The notes beneath the pieces were generated by a model that worked only from the letters and a program-made list of their open reading frames with translations, was not told the origin of the DNA and searched no databases. Below are positions 21,585 through 29,995 of a stretch of DNA of 64,000 nucleotides, piece after piece. This DNA comes from Thraustochytrium sp. TN22 (Eukaryota; Sar; Bigyra; Thraustochytrida; Thraustochytriidae), in assembly GCA_013306675.1 (NCBI GenBank), contig JABLUY010000128.1, forward strand, positions 1 through 64,000, given 5' to 3'. How positions within the stretch are numbered: position 1 is the stretch's first letter; every line of letters begins with the position of its first letter. The translations under genes were made by a program, and so were the position numbers.

Positions 21585-24479
21585 TGAGGGGGAGGAGAAT
21601 GGAGGAGGAGGAGGAGAAGAGGGAGGAGAGGATGGCGATGACCATGACGGCAAGGGATGAGGCGGAAAGAGCATTCCGCAGCGCTCTCGCGTTCGGAGCG
21701 TCGTCGCGCAATTGCGCAGTTCGACCACGGCGCTTGCCTCGCCCCGTCTGCCTCCACTTTTACTGGTACTTATCTATGGTAACTTGTGTGTTCTGTCGAT
21801 CTGTCAGAAGCTGTCTTTCCTGTGGACCAGTTTGCATTTCGTTGGCGGTCCAGTTGCTACTGAACGAAAGATCTCAAATTGTTAGTCAACGTTAGCGCTA
21901 GCGGCTAGGCTAGGCCCAAGAGCTAGCGGCGCATCGGCCAAGCTCGCCTCGGCGACCCCGGCAGTGCCGGTACACTACGGTTTTACTTACCCATTGCTTG
22001 CGTTTCCTGCCGCCAACGAGAGCGGGTCGCACGTACAATACTGGCAACTACCACCGAAAGCCTACTTCCTGCTGCTCGACGCCTTCCATTATGTTCCATG
22101 GCAGGCCAAGGCGTTCGAAGGGCAAGCCGGGCCTTGCGACGACGCGACGCAAGCACTTGCTTGGTCCTGCGGCTTGAGAGGCTCTGGCTGCTCTGGAGTC
22201 TGGCCTGCTCTTGCTCGTGCTACGTGTGGCGTCTTCGCCGGACCAACCCGTCGGATTGCCCACGATTCGCGCACCCCCGACGGTCCGTATCACGCGCGCA
22301 GTCTCGCGCCTTGCAGGGCGTCTCGACAGCTGCCGCGGCGCCGGAGCTAGCGTAGCGTAACTCGTTTCAAGTCATCATTGGCCAGCTTTCAAGGAAGCAC
22401 GGGCACGACAATCTCGGCGGAGAAGAATGGCCCGCAAGTTGATCACCTTCAAGCTCCGCAGCCGCTAAGCTGTGACGTCAGCCGCTGGCATCGGCCGTAG
22501 GGCCGGCAGTGTGGTCGCGCGCAGCTTATTGGCCAGCCAGCTGCGGTTGCGCACTCCGGCACTGGCAGTCTCTGCCTGACTCACATGTCAGTGAGAGTCT
22601 CCAAGTCGGCCCCGCTGGCCGGCCAGTCGGCCACTGTTACCGCACTGCACAGCGCTTACTAATGTAAGGCTGAGGCTGGGAGCCAGGCCTCACGGCGGTC
22701 AGTCGGCAGCCCAGGGCCTCACTCCGAGTCACTGGCAGGCTCTGGCTCGAGTCCGAGTTAGCCTGCCAGTGTCAGTCAGCCATGGCCAGCCGCTCGCCTC
22801 ATCATTGACATCTTTGCGCGCGCACCGGAGTGCACCGCAAACTTCCAGACTGGCCTTCCGGCTGGGACTGCGGGACACTGCTGTCCCGCCAGCGCGCAGA
22901 GCTTGGCATTGCGCCAGTTTGCGCATGCGGCGGCGGCTGCGGCGGACCGCCGCGCGGGCGGCCGCGTGGCGGCAGCTGGCGGCGCCAGGCCTTCGCTCGC
23001 GACGCGCGCCGACGCCTGCAGCTCTGCCCGCGAACGGAACGCCGCCGGCCCCAGCACGGTGGCCGGGACTGGACTGGACTCGGCGTTTCGCCATTGGCTG
23101 GCATTGCCAGCGCCTGTTTTTGGACAGTCGTGAGCGCTGCGGCGCGTGTCGCACTCCACCAGCCAGCAGGCGGTCATGGCGCCATTCGGCGCTGCACGCG
23201 AAAGCCACCTCGCGCAGCGTGGCGAGCCTGAGCGGCTTGACAAACGGCGGCGGCCAGAGGCCGCGGCGGGCTGCGGCGGAGCGCGGCAGGCGGACGTTAG
23301 GATGATGCAATGGGATGACATCATCCCCCGCTGCAAGCCTGAGCCGGGTCGCCGATCGCAATGTCACCCGGATGATGTGACGCGAGCTGGTGTGATGGCC
23401 AGTGATGATGATGCGCTCGCAAGAATCGGCGAGCTTTGTCGGCTTGTCGCGAGGTCGGCACCAAGAACAACATCTTCCGAGCAAGGCGTCGACCGGTAAC
23501 ACAAGCCGGAGGCTTGTACGCACTTGTGCCGTCTGGCAGACTCTGGCTGGGGCCGATTCCAAGGCGAGCTTCCAGGCGAGCAGGCCGCCCCCCTGGGCGA
23601 AGCGGTCGATGCGCTGCCAGCTCGGCTCGTTGGTGCCCCCGAGCGTCGCAGAGCGCACTCGAGAGCAAGCAAGGGTGAAGCGCTGCGGTCGCCTCGCTCG
23701 CTGAGGTCGCCTCATGCAATGGCCAGGCTAATCAAAGCTTCTGAGCAACCAAGCCGCTTCTGAGCAACCAAGCCGGTTGGCATGTAGCTCCGGGCAAGCG
23801 CGAGCAAGCGGCCAGCAACCAGGCAAGGAGCTGCGTGCTGGCTGGCTGGCCGCGTCGAGGGCCATTCACAGTGGCGACCACCGAGGCCGCGCTTCCGCCA
23901 GGAAACGGGTTGCACGCGAAGCGACGCTGACGTACGCGGCCGACAGGGATCACGCGGACGCCAACGACGGCTTGCGAGCTCTCGCGCGAGCGTGGTGACG
24001 AGCTCGCCGACGCTCCCGCTCGCACGCTCGCTCGCTGGTTCCTCGCGCGCGCCCAGGCAGTCTGCGAACTCGCGCCCGCATGCCTCGGCGCGCGAGGCGT
24101 CTGTCTGCCCAGGCGCCAGCGACCTCGCCTTGCTGCAGGTCGCCGCCGTGCCTGCCTCTCTCCCCTTCGGCCCACGCAAGCGTCGCGGCCGACGCGGCTT
24201 GGCTTGGCCGAGCGCCGCGTCCCGTCCTCTGCTCGCCGGCCTCGCTCCGGCCAGAGTACCCTGAGAGGGAGGAGACCGCCTGCGCAGCGCGGCAGTCCGA
24301 GTCCGAGTCCGGGTCCGAGTCCGAGTCAGGGCCGAGGCGCTCCGCCGTGAGCGACGGCCGGATCCGAAGTGTCCCGCCGGGTGCCTCCGGCGCCTCGGGG
24401 ACAACTGCCGTGGGTCCACCGCGTCGAGTCTCGGGTCGCACGCGGTCGCGAGCGAGCGCACGCAGCCGCTCCACGCTCA
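21585..24479. other. 2.9-kb gene-free stretch
   Basis: This is the largest gap in the window. No open frame here reads like a protein: candidates are Arg/Ala/Ser-rich, overlap on both strands, and mostly start at GTG or TTG. A repeated TAGC/GCTAGC pattern occurs at about 21893-21925, and a 19-bp direct duplication sits at 23738-23775. No tRNA cloverleaf was recognised. It could hold a long 5' UTR or promoter for the TRF-like gene, or a non-coding RNA that cannot be seen by eye. Confidence 0.5.
23738..23775. repeat. 19-bp x2 direct tandem duplication
   Basis: Two adjacent identical copies of CTTCTGAGCAACCAAGCCG in non-coding DNA. Confidence 0.9.
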
Positions 24480-24505
24480 ATGGCCGATCGCACCGGTGCC
24501 GGTGC

Positions 24506-24556
<51 letters not shown>

Positions 24557-26264
24557 AAGTGCTTGGGGCCACGCGCAAGGCGGCGAGGGAGGCTCGCGAG
24601 GAGGACAGCGGCAGCACGCGCCGAGCAGAACAGCAACGGGAGGCCAAGGCGATACGACCGTGGCGGCGACAAACAGCAGCAGCAGCAGCAGCAGCAGCAG
24701 CGAAGCGAGCAGAGGAGCACAGACCCCGTCGCCTGCGCCGACGACACAACCTCTGTCCGCGCGAAGGCGAGGGGGACAGCAGCACCTGCACGGGCATCAG
24801 CCGCTGCTGCTGAGCGGGAGCCGGTTGGAGGGGTTCCAGACGCAGCAGCAGGAAAACCTCGACGACTCACTGTTGCCGCCTGTGCCAGAGGAAGAGCAAA
24901 GACACGTGGAGAGGAGCATGGGCGCGCAGCTCGAGGACTCGCCTGCCATTGTGGCGGGAGCCGACCGGGCCACCAAGGCGGGCAGTAGCGGCGACGATGG
25001 CGGCGAGAGCGGCGGCAGCACGGGCGGGAGCACCGGCAGCCGCCGCAAGGTCTCCTCGCCGGCCTCAGGCAAGGGCAAGAAGGCCAAGCGCCCGCTGGAC
25101 GTGAGCAAGTACCCGCTGCACTTCCGCACCAAGCGCGGCAAACGGCGCTTCTGGACCAAGGAGGAGCTGGCCGCCCTGCTCAAGGGTGTCTCCCGCTACG
25201 GCAGCGGCAACTGGGTTCACATCAAGTGCGACCCGGAGCTCGGCGAGGTCCTCCACCAGCGCACGACCGTGGACATCAAGGATAAGTGGCGGACGTACAA
25301 GCGCGAGGAGCAGCGCCGCCGCGAGGGCCGTGGCTCAACGCAGCTCTCGCGTAACGACAGTGGCGCAAGCAGCGCCAAGCGCCAGCGCCGCACGCTGCGC
25401 GAAACCGAAGACTTCCCCGGCGCCATTGTGAGCTCGCCTTCTGGCGCGATCATGCCTCCGCCCCCTCCCATGCCCCCCATGCTCGCCGCTGCAGGCGTCA
25501 TGATGGGCAGCGCCATCTACGACCGCGACTTCGCGCCCTCGACCGAGCCGGAGACCAGCACGGCTACCACAACCTTTTCGCGCGGGCCGTCGGCCTTCGA
25601 GCGAAGCCCATTCGCGGCGCCGGCGCCCTTGAGGGGCGCCGCCAGCTCCGGGGCCGAGGCCGGCGCTGCTGCCATCAGCGATACGGACGACATTTCAGGC
25701 ATCCTCGGCGCCCTCGCGAGCCATCCGGGCGCGCGCCTCAGCGACTCGCGACCTCCCAGCGACGATGCGGCCACCTCGGACGGCGCCGAAGCGTCGGCAC
25801 AGACCCCTTCGACGGGCCCCGGCGCCACCGGGTCCGCGCCCTCCCCAGCTGCGCAGCAGCCGTCGCAGTGGACCGTCACGCTGCAGCTCCTGCACCCGGA
25901 GAAGTTTGGTCCCGAGCTCTCCGCCAGCGGGAGCCACGAGTCCGCGCATGTCATCAACGTCGCCCACGACGCTCAAACCAAGGACCTTGCGCAGTACCTG
26001 GTCACGCAGTGGTTCCAGGACACGCGCCTCAACGCGAGTCGCTACCTCTTCTACTACGACGCCTACCGCCTGCACGACGACGACTTCCTTGCCTCGCGCG
26101 GCGTCAGCGACCGCAGCACCATCTACGTGGAGCTTGATCCGGTTCTTCCGCGCTACCACGGCGACATCTCCCCCATCCACCATCTGCACCAGCATCAGCA
26201 CCAGCATCGGCAGCAGCACCACCGGGATCGCCGCCACGACTCGGAGCCCTCCTCATTTCCGTGA
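24480..26264 (+). CDS. TRF-like Myb/telobox protein with C-terminal ubiquitin-like domain
   Basis: 594 aa from the first in-frame ATG. The N-terminus is serine-rich, built from AGC repeats. Residues about 218-275 form one Myb/SANT repeat (FWTKEELAALLKGVSRYG, then WVHIK) ending in VDIKDKWR at residues 264-271. That is the telobox signature (VDLKDKWRN) of telomere-binding TRF and plant TRFL proteins. Residues about 460-553 resemble a ubiquitin-like fold (YLFYYDAYRLHDDDFL, then STIYVELD), a module also present in some plant telomere-binding TRFL proteins, although upstream of the Myb there. No TRFH dimerisation domain was recognised. Telomeric double-strand binding is a reasonable prediction; a transcription factor of the same Myb class is the alternative. 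Confidence 0.8.
24510..24557 (+). repeat. (AGC)n coding for polyserine
   Basis: About 14 AGC codons followed by AGT AGT. It is the same trinucleotide as the PDE CAG tracts but read in another frame. A second, shorter Ser tract lies at about 24672-24702. Confidence 0.9.
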
Positions 26265-26705
26265 AAGAGATGCAGAGATGAGATGGACCCGACGGAACCC
26301 GTACGGCACCCTCGCGGAACCGCGAGAGGCCCGCTGGATGTCTGAGTGACCTGGCATCGCGGACGGGGTCCGCGCGAGCTGGGTCCGGTCCGCGCCGTCC
26401 ATTTCCATTCACATCAAAGTTCTCGCGGCGCGGAGCCTGACTGCGCTGGGTGCCAATCAACGCGCGTTGGGCAGGAGGAGGACGGCTCGTGGACGGGCCC
26501 GCCGCGGACCTGGCCCGCCTTGATCGTGCCGGAGGGACCTGTCAGTGGCTCTCATCATCACAGTCAAGTCCACTTCGCGGGACTGGCGGCGTGGATGGGA
26601 CGGGCGGGACACGCGGGACGACGCGCGTGCTTCTATTCAAGTCAAGCAAGTCAAGCCAAGGCTCGCGAGGCAGGCAAGCGAGCAAGCACGCAACGTTGCC
26701 TCACC
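26265..26705 (+). promoter_or_regulatory. Spacer between TRF-like gene and seven-helix gene
   Basis: 441 bp between two + strand genes. The downstream frame is open through part of it but has no ATG before 26706. No other feature seen. Confidence 0.4.
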
Positions 26706-28697
26706 ATGCGCGGCGTCTTTGCGTGGGGCGTGGGCGTGGGGGGCGGCGGCGGCGGCGGCGGCGCGAGACGATGGGCCACGGCTGGCGCCGTCCTCTTGTG
26801 CAGCCACCTGGCGGCCTCGCAGCCGACGTTGCGCGGGGCGGCGGCCGCCAGCATGGATGGGGCCAGCACGCTAGCCTCGCTCGCGTTGCACCGCCGTGGC
26901 CTCGGCGAGAATGGCGGCCTTGAGGCGGCCGAGGGCGACGGCGCACACGAAGACACCTCTGACGCGACCGCGGCCTCGGTGTTAGGCGCCGTGGGCCTGG
27001 CTGCCTGCATCCTGGCGCTGGCACTCATCTTTTGTTATGCGGAAAGCCCGGTCATGATGCTGGCGAGCCCGTGGCTCAAGCACATGTTCGCGCGCCTGGC
27101 GCTGCTCAACATCGCGGCACTGATTGCCGCGCTACCGGGTCACCTCTGCTTCACCAGTGTCGTCTTCTTTTTTGCCGCGCTCCCTGGGCTCTTTGTGGTC
27201 ATTGGAGGCGCCGGCCTGACCTCCATCATGGAGCAGCGCCGCTCGGTGACGGACGCCAGCATGAAAACGCGGTCTTCCTCGGACGCCGTCGCGCACCTCC
27301 CGCCGCGACTCACCGCCAAGATCATCCTCGTGCCGCTCTACACCTCGGACGTCGTCGTGCTCTCCTTTTTGTTGGCCTACATGGTCTGGGAATCCAACGG
27401 CAAGATCGAGGACACTGACTTTTGCTTGCACGGCGGAGAGGAAGCCAACATCCCGGTATCCGTGCTGTACGTCTTCTCCGGCATTGTCGCGCTCTTCGCG
27501 CTCGTCACGGCCGTCCCGGCTGCGCGCACGCTCTCGGTCGGTCGCGAGTGCCTCGGCAACCTGCTCGTGCTCCTCGTGCTCCTCGTCGTCTTCGGCGCGC
27601 ACCTGGCCAACTATGCGGACAAGACCCTTAGTCGCACGCTCGGCATGGCGCCGGTATTGGGCAACGCCGTGGCCGTCTTTCTGGCTACCCTCCTGGCCAT
27701 CCTGTTTGTCCTCGTGCGCAAACTTCCGTACGTCCATATGAGCGAGGTGGAGGCCAAGGAGGCAGCAGCGCTTCGCTACGGCCTGGGCCTCGGCGCCGTG
27801 GCCCGCTTCACACGCTCGCTTGGCGGTCGTCCAGTGAACGCGCGCCGCAAGCTTTCCTCGCTGCACATTGCGCGCGACGAGGACCCCGCGAGCGCCGGCC
27901 CGGAGGGTCTAATGCGCATCACGCGCTCCGACAGCTGGATTCCGGAGGACGGCGGGAAAACCGTCATCGATGAGATCGACCAAAAGTATGGCTACGTGCT
28001 CCCGTCCCCGGGGTCCGCGTCGGCACGTGGCCTCAGCCCGCGGGGCGACCGCAGCAAGCGCATGCTCGGGTTCCCAGAATCGCCCACTGGCACCAGCGCC
28101 GCCCGCTCTGGGGCCGCTTGCCTGGACGAGTGCGCCGCCGCGGAGGCCTCGCCAGGCATTCTCCGTTTCCAAGCCATCGTGCGTGGAGCCATCGCGCGGC
28201 GGAAGTTGCATCCGGTGCTCTGGCGGCGCCGCGCCGCGTCCTCATCGTCTGCACCCAGGGCGCCCTCGTCCAGCTCGCCGCTGCACCGCGCTGCAACGCG
28301 AATTCAGGCCACCTTCCGCGGCAGCCGCGTGCGCAAATTCCTGGGCGACTGCCGTCGCGAGTTAGTCGCTGCTACCCGCATACAGGCCGTTTTCCGCGGC
28401 GTCACCGTCCGGAGACGCGTGCGACACGAGCCGGCGCCAGAGCCGGAGCCAAAGCCGCTGAGCGAGAGCACGGCCGTGCGGCCTCTGCCCATCGACACGG
28501 CGAGCGCCGCGGCGTCCGGCGCAACAACAGTGGAGGAGCCCAGGAGCACCGGGTCTACCGAGAGCGGCAGCCCTAGCTCGCCAAGCCGCGCGGCTTCGCT
28601 CGGTGCCAGGTTCCGCACCATGCGCATCCCCACTGTGCACATGCCCAAGAACCCGATGCGTGGGCACGCCCGGCACAAGCGCAACCCGACCATCTAG
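26706..28697 (+). CDS. Seven-helix membrane protein with three C-terminal IQ motifs
   Basis: 663 aa from ATG. A poly-Gly stretch and hydrophobic segment (TAGAVLLCSHLAAS) look like a signal peptide. About seven transmembrane helices lie between residues 86 and 338, for example VLGAVGLAACILALALIF, IILVPLYTSDVVVLSFLLAY and LLVLLVLLVVFGAHLA, which is the topology of a G-protein-coupled receptor. No family signature is clear enough to name a GPCR class. The long cytoplasmic tail carries three IQ-type motifs (RFQAIVRGAIARR near 484, RIQATFRGSRVRK near 528, RIQAVFRGVTVRR near 555), which bind calmodulin-like proteins. A calcium/calmodulin-regulated receptor or channel-like protein is likely; the ligand is unknown. 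Confidence 0.75.
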   Translation: MRGVFAWGVGVGGGGGGGGARRWATAGAVLLCSHLAASQPTLRGAAAASMDGASTLASLALHRRGLGENGGLEAAEGDGAHEDTSDATAASVLGAVGLAACILALALIFCYAESPVMMLASPWLKHMFARLALLNIAALIAALPGHLCFTSVVFFFAALPGLFVVIGGAGLTSIMEQRRSVTDASMKTRSSSDAVAHLPPRLTAKIILVPLYTSDVVVLSFLLAYMVWESNGKIEDTDFCLHGGEEANIPVSVLYVFSGIVALFALVTAVPAARTLSVGRECLGNLLVLLVLLVVFGAHLANYADKTLSRTLGMAPVLGNAVAVFLATLLAILFVLVRKLPYVHMSEVEAKEAAALRYGLGLGAVARFTRSLGGRPVNARRKLSSLHIARDEDPASAGPEGLMRITRSDSWIPEDGGKTVIDEIDQKYGYVLPSPGSASARGLSPRGDRSKRMLGFPESPTGTSAARSGAACLDECAAAEASPGILRFQAIVRGAIARRKLHPVLWRRRAASSSSAPRAPSSSSPLHRAATRIQATFRGSRVRKFLGDCRRELVAATRIQAVFRGVTVRRRVRHEPAPEPEPKPLSESTAVRPLPIDTASAAASGATTVEEPRSTGSTESGSPSSPSRAASLGARFRTMRIPTVHMPKNPMRGHARHKRNPTI

Positions 28698-28739
28698 TGA
28701 TCACACACAAACAGCCCGACACCCAGACTTTCCATTTAC

Positions 28740-28755
28740 TCTAAGTTAACTTAGA
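28740..28755. other. 16-bp perfect palindrome in convergent spacer
   Basis: TCTAAGTTAACTTAGA is identical on both strands. It sits in the 200-bp gap between the seven-helix gene and ATG101, which converge. A terminator or 3'-end signal is possible but unproven. Confidence 0.6.
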
Positions 28756-28897
28756 ATCGCCGCCCACAGACACACAGACAAACAGGGAGAAAGAATTACA
28801 GACGTGGTAGTTACAGAATGCAAGAATGAGTGAAGTGAATTTCCTGACCTCTCCACTGCGCGCACGCACTTGGCAAGACCCACAAATCTGGTCAGTG

Positions 28898-29643
28898 TCA
28901 AGACGACACATTGAAGCGAAGCGGCGGGCCCTTGGCGAGTAGCTGGTTCAATATCCCCTCCTTGGGCGCGTCCTCCGTCCTGCTGGACGCCAGTCCGGGT
29001 GAAGCGGACCCGGCTGACGCTCCTGCCGACACGGAGATCTCGAAAGGGTAAAACGGGGACCGAACCCCGTCCTGCCGCAACCGAGGCACGAGTGTCACCG
29101 CGTTGACGCGCTGCACCACGGTGAAGATGGCCTGCCGCAGGCCATCTTCCGCTGCCACCGCCTGCAACGACCCCTTGTGCACCACCACGGGCAGCCGCCA
29201 GCGCTCCCAGTACACGCGCGACTCCACCGGTCCGCCCAGGCCGAAGAAGGCCTTGCGGTGTCGCACCTCAAAGAAGGACACCTCGACCGCGCCGCGCACC
29301 AGGTCCGGCCCCACCAGCTCCAGTCCGCTGTCCAGCCTGGCCAGCGCCTCGTCCACGGCCGCCCCTGCGGCCTCGGACACGCACCGCACGTAGGACACCG
29401 TCGGGAAGTGCTCCAGCGCGCACTCCTCCACGTCCACCTCGCCTAGCGCGCGGTTGAGCAAGATTGTGTGCAGCACGGCCTCCACGGCCTCCTTCGCCTG
29501 CGCTTCGTCCACCTCCTGCGCAGCACCGCCGCGTCGCCCGCTCGTCAGTCGCGTGTCTCCGGCCTCGAGGAATCGCCTTCGCTCCGCTCTCAACGTCGAG
29601 CACCTACCAATGTCTGCAGCTCGTGCTGCACCACGTTCGCCAT
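28898..29643 (-). CDS. ATG101: ATG101 autophagy initiation factor (two exons)
   Basis: The long exon (29515-28898) matches ATG101 throughout: EAVEAVLHTILLNRALG at the start, SYVRC, SFFEVRHRK, VYWERWRLPVVV, and FYPFEISVS at the end. Joining it to a 12-codon first exon (29643-29608, MANVVQHELQTL) across a 92-bp intron gives 217 aa; human ATG101 is 218 aa. ATG101 partners ATG13 in the ULK1/Atg1 complex that starts autophagy, and animals, plants and many protists have it whereas budding yeast does not. The WF-finger site that recruits downstream factors reads FF here, not WF. It lies head-to-tail with the glucuronokinase gene on the same strand. Confidence 0.9.
29516..29607 (-). other. Intron in ATG101 (92 bp)
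   Basis: Donor GTAGGT directly follows codon TTG; acceptor GCGCAG precedes GAG. Phase 0. Splicing restores the conserved ATG101 N-terminus, which is absent from the unspliced frame. Confidence 0.9.
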
Positions 29644-29995
29644 CGTGCGCGTGCGCGTGCGCGCGCGCGCTGCGCAGCCCCGCCCCGCCCCGCCGCGCCG
29701 CGCCGCGCCCCGCCGCGCCGGCCCGCGCTGCTGCGCACCGCGCGAGTCTGGCTGGCACCGCGCGAGTTCCGGGTTTGGTCGACCTCGTCGTCCGTCTCAG
29801 CAGTCTCGGCCTGCACTGCCGCACAGTCGCCGTGGCAGTCACGGCGGTCGCCGACCACACTCTCCCCCTTCTCCTCGTCCTCACCGTCGGCTCCTCGCAG
29901 CGCAGCGTCCTCATACCCAACACCGCTGCAGTGCACAGACTTTACTTCTTGTCTACCAGGCCTACGGTAGCTCCAAGCTAAAAGGTGCCAGTGAG
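29644..29995 (-). promoter_or_regulatory. Spacer upstream of ATG101
   Basis: 352 bp between two - strand genes, with CGCGC runs near 29650-29730. It presumably holds the ATG101 promoter and the 3' UTR of the glucuronokinase gene. No other feature seen. Confidence 0.4.

Noticed and set aside
22729-23715. Overlapping 180-330 aa open frames on both strands in the gene-free stretch
   Set aside because: Starts are mostly GTG/TTG, composition is Arg/Ala/Ser-rich, and no domain or repeat pattern is visible; expected by chance in GC-rich DNA.
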